Source: Cellvibrionales bacterium UBA4435 (GTDB lineage: Bacteria; Pseudomonadota; Gammaproteobacteria; Pseudomonadales; Porticoccaceae). Taken from it: 8,007 bases of DNA. The notes below the pieces were generated by a model that did no database searches, was not told the origin of the DNA, and saw only the letters and a program-made list of their open reading frames with translations. The DNA lies in NCBI GenBank assembly GCA_002390525.1, contig DGPR01000052.1, forward strand, positions 1 to 8,007. The letters run 5' to 3'. Of this stretch, positions 1-8,007 are shown piece by piece. Position 1 is the stretch's first letter; each line of letters begins with the position of its first letter. The position numbers were made by a program, and so were the translations under genes.

Positions 1-144
1 TTGAGTTTAATCCACTGTTTATGTTTATGCGACGACAATAAATTGAATGTAAACAATATAACGATGGTACCCCAATTTACTACTTCAAAATATACTGATT
101 AACTTATACTCATTATTTGTATTTTGAACTTACAACCAAAGCTA
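1..144. other. AT-rich intergenic stretch, no gene recognised
   Basis: All reading frames here are broken by stops and I see no tRNA, rRNA or other RNA gene. Two TATACT hexamers (91-96 and 105-110) resemble sigma-70 -10 boxes on the + strand, but neither has a convincing -35 box at the right distance, so I do not call a promoter. The stretch lies upstream of the damaged + strand coding sequence that begins near 145 and may contain its lost 5' part or regulatory region. Confidence 0.4.
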
Positions 145-589
145 ATGGGTTTGCCCGTACATAATTTGGACGAGATTGAAAAATCTAGATTAAAGGTTAA
201 AGTACGAATTAAAAGTTTTAGTAATAATGCTTTTAGTAGAAAAAGAAGAGATAGAGGCGGTGAAGGAATAGACACTTTAAATAGAAGTAATATAGTAAAT
301 TAGTTACTTCTAAGAACTATGATATTTTAGTTGCAGTAAATAAAAAATTCTGAACTATTTATCTTCTCTAAAAATGAAGTAGATGACTTACCAATAAATT
401 CTATAGATAAAAAAGATTATATGAAAAATTGGGAAAACTGGTGAAAATTCAATGAATAAGTCTTATAGACTCATTTATAAAGATGGAAACGATAAGACAA
501 AAAGATACAAGATTTCCGAAGGAAAAAACAAGAAGAAGACCCCTTTTCTTGATGTATCAAGTGCAGTTGGGCAACCTAAAAAGACTTAA
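145..589 (+). pseudogene. Frameshifted remnant of an unidentified small lysine-rich protein
   Basis: No single frame stays open, but consecutive open segments join into protein-like sequence. Frame 1 is open from the ATG at 145 to a TAG at 301 (starts MGLPVHNLDEIEKSRLK, 52 residues, including RKRRDRGGEGIDTLNRSN). Frame 3 is open from 291 to a TGA at 351 (LVTSKNYDILVAVNKKF). Frame 1 resumes from 340 to a TGA at 442 (ELFIFSKNEVDDLPINSID, then DYMKNWENW). Frame 2 is open from 425 to a TAA at 587. Joined across the second break the text reads YDILVAVNKKFELFIFSK, an alternating hydrophobic pattern typical of beta strands, which argues for real coding ancestry. The second break lies next to a run of six A at 342-347, so sequencing error is possible. 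I do not recognise the family; the basic, compact character could fit a DNA-binding or nuclease fold, but that is only a guess. The gene converges on glmS and looks like accessory DNA next to the core block. Confidence 0.45.
452..589 (+). CDS. Possible 45-residue lysine-rich small protein, or C-terminal fragment
   Basis: This is an ATG-to-TAA frame starting MNKSYRLIYKDGNDK and ending SSAVGQPKKT. About a quarter of its 45 residues are lysine, clustered in the middle (GKNKKK), and it has no hydrophobic segment or signal peptide. A GGTGA element at 440-444 sits 7 bases before the ATG and could serve as a ribosome binding site. The same frame is open upstream to 425, and the preceding segment in another frame ends with DYMKNWENW right there, so it is more likely the tail of the frameshifted gene than an independent gene. 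No function can be assigned. Confidence 0.25.
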   Translation: MNKSYRLIYKDGNDKTKRYKISEGKNKKKTPFLDVSSAVGQPKKT

Positions 590-618
590 ATAAAGATAAT
601 TCCCTAAAAGAAAGGGAA
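588..618 (-). terminator. Likely intrinsic terminator of glmS
   Basis: Read on the minus strand, 8 bases after the glmS stop codon, TTCCCT (618-613) pairs with AGGGAA (605-600) around a 7-base loop. The stem is 6 bp and is followed by a T-rich stretch (TTATCTTTATTT). The stem is short and the T-run is interrupted, so this is weaker than the terminator after atpC. No T-run follows it on the + strand. Confidence 0.5.
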
Positions 619-626
619 GACTTCAC

Positions 627-2456
627 CTACTCTACTGTGACAGACTTAGCTAGATTCCTTGGCTGATCAATATCGGTACCCTTAAGCACAGCAACGTGGT
701 ACGAAAGTAACTGGAGGGGTAAAGTATAAATGATTGCTTCTAAGCTCTTAGGCACATGGGGCAAATTGATTACTGTTACACCTGATTCATTTTTGAACCC
801 AGCATCCCGATCTGCAAAAACAAATAGCTGACCACCCCTTGCTTTTACTTCGTGTAAATTAGATTTTAATTTTTCTAATAATTCATTATTTGGCGCTACC
901 GCTATGACTGGCATTTTTTTGTCTATGAGTGCTAGAGGGCCATGCTTAAGTTCCCCAGCAGGGTATGCTTCGGCATGGACGTAAGAAATTTCTTTTAATT
1001 TTAGGGCTCCCTCGAGCGCCACGGGGAACTGAACTCCACGACCTAAAAATAAAGCATGGTTTTTATCTGAAAAAGACTGAAATATTTTTTCTATAATATC
1101 ACTCAACTCTAAAGTTTTGCTACAAAGCTGGGGCAGCTGATGAAGCGCCTTTATAAGCTGTTGTTCTTTTTCACTATCAAGGCCGTGATCTTTACCTAAA
1201 CCAATGAATAATAGCTGAAGGGCCACTAGTTGTGTTGTGAACGCCTTTGTTGAGGCTACTCCAATTTCTGGTCCAGCATAGGTCATTAATACTAGATCGG
1301 ATTCGCGCACCAGTGAGCTATTGGCAACATTGCAAATAGCTAAGGATGCTAAATAGCCGGAGTTTTTTGCTAATTGAAGAGCTGCAAGAGTGTCAGCTGT
1401 CTCGCCTGACTGTGAAATAGTCACAAATAATGTATCTTTAAGAATCACCGATTTTCTATAGCGATACTCGCTTGCTACTTCTACCTGACAAAGTATTCCC
1501 GTCCATTCTTCTAACCAATACTTTGCAATTAAGCCTGCATGATAACTAGTTCCACAAGCTACTATATGAATACCTTTAACCTTTGCGAAAATAGCAGGGG
1601 CCTTGGTGCCAAATGCTTCGGGTAAAACATGTTTATCGCTGATTCTACCTTGCAGTGTTGCCTGAAGCATTTCAGGTTGTTCAAATATTTCTTTAAGCAT
1701 AAAGTGCTCATATTTTCCTTTTTTCGCAATTTCATCATTATCAGCAATTATGACTATTTTTCTTTTTACATTTTTTCCTGATGAGTCTGTAAGGTTATAG
1801 CTTTGAGTTCTGAGCTCTACTAGATCACCTTCTTCCATAAAAATAAACTTATTTGTAACTTGTCTTAAAGCCATCTGATCTGATGCAATAAAGTTTCCAT
1901 TATCGGTAAGTCCTAAAACTAAGGGGCTACCTTTACGCACTCCAAATAATACACCGGGCTCCCTAGCACACATTATCCCTAAAGCGTAAGCACCCTCTAA
2001 ACGTGAAATTGTTTTTTGAATGGCACTCTTAAGAGAATTTAAATTAACAAAATAATAATGTATTAGATGGGCTACTACCTCGGTGTCAGTATCTGAGACA
2101 AATACGTAACCATAATTTTGCATTTCACAACGCAATTCTTCGTGGTTCTCGATGATGCCGTTATGAACAATAGTGACGTCTGAGGATCTATGAGGATGGG
2201 AGTTTATCTCTGAGGGTTCTCCGTGGGTAGCCCATCTCGTATGTGCTATTCCAGAGAAACCAATATTAGGCTGATTTGCTAGTATGCTAACTAAATTTTT
2301 TACTTTGCCTGAGTTCTTGTAAGTATGTAATTGGCTATTTTCATCAAAGAAGGATAAACCGGCAGAATCATATCCCCTATATTCAAGGCGCTTTAGTCCT
2401 TCTATTAAAATGCCAACTACATTTTGTTCTGACAAAGCTCCAACAATTCCACACAT
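627..2456 (-). CDS. glmS: Glutamine--fructose-6-phosphate aminotransferase (isomerizing), GlmS
   Basis: This cytoplasmic enzyme makes glucosamine-6-phosphate from fructose-6-phosphate and glutamine, the committed step to UDP-GlcNAc. Its 609 residues equal the E. coli length. Cys2 of MCGIVGA becomes the N-terminal nucleophile of the class II glutaminase domain (about 1-240) after Met removal. That domain also shows HTRWATHG (72-79) and HNG (98-100) for glutamine binding. Two sugar-isomerase (SIS) domains follow, at about 285-425 and 455-595, with ACGTSYHA (300-307) and the phosphate-binding SQSGETADT (348-356). Glu489, His505 and Lys604 match the known isomerase residues of the E. coli enzyme, and the C-terminal DQPRNLAKSVTVE is intact. 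The ATG is fixed by the required Cys2. A weak GGAAAA Shine-Dalgarno lies upstream. It follows glmU by 56 bases, so cotranscription is likely. Nothing suggests a glmS ribozyme upstream; the gap is too short. Confidence 0.98.
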   Translation of the reverse strand: MCGIVGALSEQNVVGILIEGLKRLEYRGYDSAGLSFFDENSQLHTYKNSGKVKNLVSILANQPNIGFSGIAHTRWATHGEPSEINSHPHRSSDVTIVHNGIIENHEELRCEMQNYGYVFVSDTDTEVVAHLIHYYFVNLNSLKSAIQKTISRLEGAYALGIMCAREPGVLFGVRKGSPLVLGLTDNGNFIASDQMALRQVTNKFIFMEEGDLVELRTQSYNLTDSSGKNVKRKIVIIADNDEIAKKGKYEHFMLKEIFEQPEMLQATLQGRISDKHVLPEAFGTKAPAIFAKVKGIHIVACGTSYHAGLIAKYWLEEWTGILCQVEVASEYRYRKSVILKDTLFVTISQSGETADTLAALQLAKNSGYLASLAICNVANSSLVRESDLVLMTYAGPEIGVASTKAFTTQLVALQLLFIGLGKDHGLDSEKEQQLIKALHQLPQLCSKTLELSDIIEKIFQSFSDKNHALFLGRGVQFPVALEGALKLKEISYVHAEAYPAGELKHGPLALIDKKMPVIAVAPNNELLEKLKSNLHEVKARGGQLFVFADRDAGFKNESGVTVINLPHVPKSLEAIIYTLPLQLLSYHVAVLKGTDIDQPRNLAKSVTVE

Positions 2457-2473
2457 ATAGTTTTCCAGTAATT

Positions 2474-2503
2474 AATTAAACGAGCTTAGACTTTTGTTTA
2501 ATT
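2474..2503. repeat. Short inverted repeat between glmU and glmS
   Basis: AATTAAAC (2474-2481) is perfectly inverted as GTTTAATT (2496-2503) around a 14-base spacer, in the 56-base gap between the glmU stop and the glmS start. The arms are nearly all A and T, so an RNA hairpin would be weak, and no T-run follows on the minus strand. It could be a weak attenuating or RNA-processing structure ahead of glmS, a protein-binding site, or chance in AT-rich DNA. Confidence 0.3.
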
Positions 2504-2512
2504 CTCCCAATA

Positions 2513-3877
2513 TTACTTTTTCTTTTTTGGACGCTCCCATCCAGACTTATTTAGTTGTGGGCTTCTGGATACAGACAATTCATTGTCTGGTATATCTTTT
2601 GTTATAGTCGAACCAGCGCCAATTGTAGCATTTTTACCAATAGTTACAGGTGCGACCAACGAAGCGTTTGAACCGATAAAACTATCATCGCCTATAATTG
2701 TTTTATTTTTATTAGCACCATCATAATTACATGTAATGGTACCTGCTCCAACATTTACATCTTTACCTAGTTGGGAATCCCCAATGTAGCTTAAATGACT
2801 AATTTTACTGCCTTTACCAACTTCTGTATTTTTTACTTCTACAAAATTTCCTATTTTAGAATTATCACCAAGAAGTGTTCCTGGTCTCACTCTAGCGAAT
2901 GGTCCAACTTCTACATCATTACATATTGTGCTATTTTCGATAATCGTATTAGCCTTAATTTTTACATTGTCTCCTATAGAGCTTTCTGTAATGAGACAGT
3001 TGGGGCCAACGGACACATTCTTTCCTAACTTCACCTCACCTTCGAAAACAGTATTAACATCAATAAAAGTATCTACATCACAAAATATGGTCCCTCGTAT
3101 ATCCACTCTTGAGGGGTCGGCTAATGTAGCACCATTCACCATTAATCTATCTGCTTGCTTCTGCTGATAAAAGCGCTCTAGCTTGCTTAACTGCTTCCGT
3201 GTGTTCACGCCTTTTACCTCTTCAGGGGTGCCAGGGTTTACAGCTTCAATTTTAATTCCCGCTTTATTAGCAATTGAAATGAGGTCTGTCAAATAATATT
3301 CATTTTGTGCGTTATCATTTCCAATCTGAGGTAACCATTTTTGCAAAAGATTTGTGCTAATTGCGATGACACCTGTATTCACCTCTTGGATTTCTAGCTC
3401 TTGAGGCATCGCGTCTTTTTGCTCAATAATCCCACAGATGTCGCCTTTTCTATCACGCACTATTCTTCCGTAACCCTCAGGTTTTTCAAGTACTACAGTT
3501 AACAGGCCCATTGTATTGTTATTAACGACTTTGAGTGTCGATAAGACAGTTTTGGTAGAAATAAGTGGCACATCACCATATAAAACTAAAGTAATCCCAT
3601 TAGAATCTAAATTAGGGGCAGCTGTCTGTACTGCATTAGCTGTACCAAGTTGTTCTGCTTGATACACATATTTTAAATCTTTCCCAGCTATTGAATTCTG
3701 TATTTGTTCAGATGCATAACCAGTTACAACAGTTATGTTAGAATCAGGTATGGTTTCAGCCATATTGATTACATGCTGAAGTAGCGGTTTCCCGGCCAAG
3801 GGGTGTAACACCTTGGGAAGGAGAGACTTCATTCTAGTGCCCTGTCCGGCGGCAAGAATTACTATATCAATGGTCAT
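2513..3877 (-). CDS. glmU: Bifunctional UDP-N-acetylglucosamine pyrophosphorylase / glucosamine-1-phosphate N-acetyltransferase, GlmU
   Basis: This cytoplasmic enzyme acetylates glucosamine-1-phosphate with acetyl-CoA and then couples the product to UTP, giving UDP-GlcNAc for peptidoglycan and lipid A. Its 454 residues compare with 456 in E. coli. The N-terminal nucleotidyltransferase domain (about 1-228) has the signature LAAGQGTRMKS (8-18) with PKVLHPLAGKPLL, the metal-binding aspartate in YGDVPL (Asp102) and the matching Asn225 in GVNTRKQL. The C-terminal part (about 250-435) is a left-handed beta helix of imperfect hexapeptide repeats. It holds the catalytic His361 in KISHLSYIGD, the acetyl-CoA-site segment GAGTITCNYDGANK (377-390), and FARVRPG with the sugar-binding arginine. 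It ends in a basic RPKKKK tail. The ATG start gives the standard N-terminus, but the leader just upstream has no clear Shine-Dalgarno. It lies downstream of the atp operon terminator and 56 bases before glmS. Confidence 0.98.
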   Translation of the reverse strand: MTIDIVILAAGQGTRMKSLLPKVLHPLAGKPLLQHVINMAETIPDSNITVVTGYASEQIQNSIAGKDLKYVYQAEQLGTANAVQTAAPNLDSNGITLVLYGDVPLISTKTVLSTLKVVNNNTMGLLTVVLEKPEGYGRIVRDRKGDICGIIEQKDAMPQELEIQEVNTGVIAISTNLLQKWLPQIGNDNAQNEYYLTDLISIANKAGIKIEAVNPGTPEEVKGVNTRKQLSKLERFYQQKQADRLMVNGATLADPSRVDIRGTIFCDVDTFIDVNTVFEGEVKLGKNVSVGPNCLITESSIGDNVKIKANTIIENSTICNDVEVGPFARVRPGTLLGDNSKIGNFVEVKNTEVGKGSKISHLSYIGDSQLGKDVNVGAGTITCNYDGANKNKTIIGDDSFIGSNASLVAPVTIGKNATIGAGSTITKDIPDNELSVSRSPQLNKSGWERPKKKK

Positions 3878-3977
3878 AAAATTCTATATTCAGTAAATTT
3901 TCTTTATTTAATCAGGAACTTTACAAGATTGCTACAAACTAACACTATCATCGTATATTCAAGATAAATAGAAGTCC
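3878..3977 (-). other. glmU leader / likely promoter region, boxes not resolved
   Basis: These 100 AT-rich bases lie between the atp operon terminator and the glmU start codon. Because the terminator should stop most atp transcripts, a promoter for glmU-glmS is expected here. I tried pairing the TTGTAG, TTGTAA and TTGAAT hexamers on the minus strand with downstream TAAATA- and TATAGA-like hexamers. None gives a normal 16-18 base spacing, so no specific promoter is called. Confidence 0.35.
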
Positions 3978-4003
3978 AAAAAAAAGGGTGGCTATTGCCA
4001 CCC
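3978..4003 (-). terminator. Intrinsic terminator of the atp operon
   Basis: On the minus strand, 18 bases after the atpC stop, GGGTGGC (4003-3997) pairs perfectly with GCCACCC (3992-3986) around the four-base loop AATA. Eight T residues follow directly (3985-3978). This is a textbook Rho-independent terminator with a GC-rich 7-bp stem in otherwise AT-rich DNA. On the + strand the stem is followed only by a looser T-rich stretch, so its main direction is that of the atp genes. Confidence 0.93.
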
Positions 4004-4021
4004 CAATATTTTTATTTGTAT

Positions 4022-4453
4022 TTATTTTTTACTTCCCAATTTTTTTCGTATCTGATCAATAGTTTTGAGCTGTGCTGCTGCAACTGCTAATTGCGATGCT
4101 GCTTTAGAGTAATCAAAATCGCCACTTTGATTTGTTATTGCTTCTTCAGCTTTAATTTTTGCTGACATCGCTGCTGCCTCATCAAGATCGTCTCCACGAA
4201 GTGCCGTATCAGCTAAAATTGAAATGACATTAGGTTGAATTTCTAAAAATCCACCAGAAAGATAAAAAACTTCTTCTTCTCCGCCTTTCTTGATTATTCT
4301 TACAGGGCCAGGTTTTAAATTAGTTAAGAGAGGAGCATGTCCATGTGCAACGCCTAGCTCACCTTGAGAGCCAGTTGCAACTACAAGTTCCACCAGCCCA
4401 GAAAACAAGGATTGTTCGGCACTTACAATGTCACATTGGACTGTCGACGACAT
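4022..4453 (-). CDS. atpC: F1Fo ATP synthase epsilon subunit, AtpC
   Basis: Epsilon is part of the F1 central stalk; it couples gamma to the c-ring and inhibits ATP hydrolysis. The 143-residue protein begins [19 protein letters not shown]. It has an N-terminal beta-sandwich (about 1-86) with [14 protein letters not shown] (31-44) and [10 protein letters not shown], followed by the C-terminal helical hairpin rich in Ala, Lys and Glu (about 90-140), so the inhibitory domain is present. I chose the ATG at 4453. A TTG two codons upstream (4459) is in frame but would abut the Shine-Dalgarno AAGAGAG (4466-4460) with no spacer, whereas the ATG has 6 bases. The gap to the atpD stop is 11 bases and the Shine-Dalgarno overlaps that stop codon, suggesting translational coupling. 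It is the last gene of the operon, before a strong terminator. Confidence 0.96.
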   Translation of the reverse strand: MSSTVQCDIVSAEQSLFSGLVELVVATGSQGELGVAHGHAPLLTNLKPGPVRIIKKGGEEEVFYLSGGFLEIQPNVISILADTALRGDDLDEAAAMSAKIKAEEAITNQSGDFDYSKAASQLAVAAAQLKTIDQIRKKLGSKK

Positions 4454-4459
4454 ATTCAA

Positions 4460-4464
4460 CTCTC

Positions 4465-4466
<2 letters not shown>
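4460..4466 (-). promoter_or_regulatory. Ribosome binding site of atpC, decides its start
   Basis: AAGAGAG on the minus strand shares bases with the atpD TAA stop (4467-4465). It is 6 bases from the ATG at 4453 and 0 bases from the alternative in-frame TTG at 4459, which supports the ATG. Confidence 0.75.
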
Positions 4467-6764
<2,298 letters not shown>

Positions 6765-6810
6765 TTTTGTGCCTTAATCTAAAACAGTTTTATTTTATCT
6801 TAATCCAGAA

Positions 6811-8007
6811 TTACCAAGTTTGCGTACTAGAAAATTTCTTAAGTGCCGCTTCAAAGCTTGCCTGAATGTCATCGTTCCAGTCACCCGATTTATTAATCTG
6901 ATCGAGAAGATCGCCATGCTCGGCCTTGAAGTAAGATAGAAGCGCCGCTTCAAAATCTCCAATTTTGTTTACAGGTATCTCGTTAAGATAATCATTATCA
7001 GCTGCATAAATCATTAAACCCATTTCAGCAACACCTAGTGGGGCATACTGTTTTTGTTTCATGAGCTCAGTGACGCGCTCACCATGATCAAGTTGCGCTT
7101 TAGTAGCGTCATCAAGGTCAGACGCAAATTGTGAGAATGCTGCTAGCTCTCTATATTGAGCCAAAGCTGTACGAATACCGCCTGATAGTTTTTTCACGAT
7201 TTTTGTTTGAGCGGCTCCACCTACTCTAGAAACAGAAACACCGGCATTCATCGCTGGCCTCACGCCGGCATTAAACATTGCTGCTTCAAGGAATATTTGA
7301 CCGTCAGTAATAGAAATAACGTTAGTGGGTACAAAAGCAGAAACATCTCCAGCTTGTGTTTCAATAACTGGCAAGGCGGTTAAAGAGCCGGTTTTACCTT
7401 TGACTTTTCCTTTAGTAAACTTTTCAACATATTCTGCATTTACACGAGCAGCTCGCTCAAGCAAACGAGAGTGAAGATAAAATACATCACCGGGATATGC
7501 TTCTCTACCTGGGGGTCGCCTCAGCAAAAGTGATATTTGTCTATATGCAATTGCTTGTTTTGTCAGGTCATCGTAAATAATTAAGGCATCTTCGCCTCTA
7601 TCACGATAATACTCACCCATTGTACAACCACCAAATGGAGCCAAATATTGCATTGCTGCTGGATCAGACGCTGTGGCTGCAACCACAATTGTATGATCCA
7701 TTGCGCCATGTTCTTCTAGTTTTCTCACAACAGCTGCAATTGAAGAGGCCTTTTGACCAATAGCTACATAAATACATTTAATACCAGAATTTTTTTGGTT
7801 GATGATCGCATCAACTGCTATTGCAGTTTTGCCAATCTGCCTATCACCAATGATTAGTTCTCGCTGGCCGCGACCAATGGGAACCATTGCATCAATCGCC
7901 TTTAGGCCAATTTGAACCGGCTGATCAACAGACTGTCGGGCAATAACCCCGGGAGCGACCTTTTCGAGTGCATCTGTAAGCTTAGCTTTTATTGGTCCTT
8001 TTCCGTC
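6811..8007 (-). CDS. atpA: F1Fo ATP synthase alpha subunit, AtpA (partial, N-terminus outside window)
   Basis: Alpha alternates with beta in the F1 hexamer, binds non-catalytic nucleotide and supplies the arginine finger to the catalytic site. The frame is open to the right edge, starting [20 protein letters not shown], so the 398 visible residues are the C-terminal part of a protein of about 513 residues in the family; roughly 115 are missing. The internal Met codon at 7887 ([10 protein letters not shown]) is not the start. Visible motifs are Walker A GDRQIGKT (7825-7848), YVAIGQK, the Walker B strand in [27 protein letters not shown], and [11 protein letters not shown], which holds the arginine finger. 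The C-terminal end STQTW is typical of the family. Ile replaces the Thr of the E. coli P-loop (GDRQTGKT) at a variable position, so function should be unaffected. It is followed by atpG after 46 bases. Confidence 0.98.
   Translation of the reverse strand, partial: DGKGPIKAKLTDALEKVAPGVIARQSVDQPVQIGLKAIDAMVPIGRGQRELIIGDRQIGKTAIAVDAIINQKNSGIKCIYVAIGQKASSIAAVVRKLEEHGAMDHTIVVAATASDPAAMQYLAPFGGCTMGEYYRDRGEDALIIYDDLTKQAIAYRQISLLLRRPPGREAYPGDVFYLHSRLLERAARVNAEYVEKFTKGKVKGKTGSLTALPVIETQAGDVSAFVPTNVISITDGQIFLEAAMFNAGVRPAMNAGVSVSRVGGAAQTKIVKKLSGGIRTALAQYRELAAFSQFASDLDDATKAQLDHGERVTELMKQKQYAPLGVAEMGLMIYAADNDYLNEIPVNKIGDFEAALLSYFKAEHGDLLDQINKSGDWNDDIQASFEAALKKFSSTQTW

Noticed and set aside
442..444. TGA read as tryptophan (alternative code), since the text before it is ...WENW and Lys-Phe follows
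   Set aside because: The rest of the window uses ordinary TGG for Trp and is clearly gammaproteobacterial, and other stops (TAG 301, TGA 351) also interrupt this region, so frame damage is the simpler explanation.
548..561. CTTGAT-GT-ATCAAG short inverted repeat as an operator or terminator
   Set aside because: The two-base loop is too tight for an RNA hairpin of this length and no T-run follows; it lies inside the + strand coding remnant and is probably chance.
1..626. Tn7-type or other mobile element end downstream of glmS
   Set aside because: I see no transposase gene, no terminal repeats and no target duplication in the 626 bases available; only the location is suggestive.
2795..3167. 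Open frames on the + strand over glmU
   Set aside because: They lie wholly inside the well-supported glmU on the other strand, have low-complexity Phe/Ile/Ser-rich translations and no recognisable domain.
4454..4459. In-frame TTG two codons upstream as the atpC start
   Set aside because: It would directly abut the AAGAGAG Shine-Dalgarno, leaving no spacer; the ATG at 4453 has normal spacing.
7885..7887. Met codon at 7887 as the atpA start
   Set aside because: The frame stays open to 8007 and the extra 40 residues (DGKGPIKAK... to ...GLKAIDA) match conserved AtpA sequence, so this Met is internal and the gene is cut by the window edge.

Overview
The window carries a conserved gammaproteobacterial housekeeping block, all on the minus strand: the 3' end of the F1Fo ATP synthase operon (atpA partial, atpG, atpD, atpC), followed by glmU and glmS. 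This atp-glmU-glmS order is the one known from Escherichia coli, Pseudomonas and relatives. The protein sequences also read as gammaproteobacterial, for example the AtpD N-terminus and its complete DELSEED segment. The DNA is AT-rich and intergenic gaps are short, which would fit a marine or host-associated lineage with a compact genome. I cannot name a genus from the sequence alone.

Layout, left to right on the + strand. Positions 1-144 hold no gene I can support. Positions 145-589 hold a decayed-looking or frameshifted protein-coding stretch on the + strand, facing the housekeeping block. It is made of short open segments in different frames that together read like one small lysine-rich protein. 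A hairpin at 600-618 ends the glmS transcript. Then come glmS (627-2456), a 56-base gap, glmU (2513-3877), about 100 bases of intergenic DNA, a strong intrinsic terminator (3978-4003), and atpC, atpD, atpG and atpA, the last running off the right edge at 8007.

Functionally, atpA, atpG and atpD encode the alpha, gamma and beta subunits of the catalytic F1 head, and atpC encodes the inhibitory epsilon subunit. GlmS makes glucosamine-6-phosphate from fructose-6-phosphate and glutamine. GlmU carries out the last two steps to UDP-N-acetylglucosamine, the precursor of peptidoglycan and lipopolysaccharide. The step between them (GlmM) is not in this window. The terminator after atpC suggests that the glm pair is transcribed largely apart from the atp operon.

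I do not see a new biological system here. The housekeeping genes are intact, with their expected catalytic residues. The parts worth a second look are the broken + strand coding stretch at the left edge, a short insertion in AtpD relative to the E. coli protein, and the translation start of atpC.
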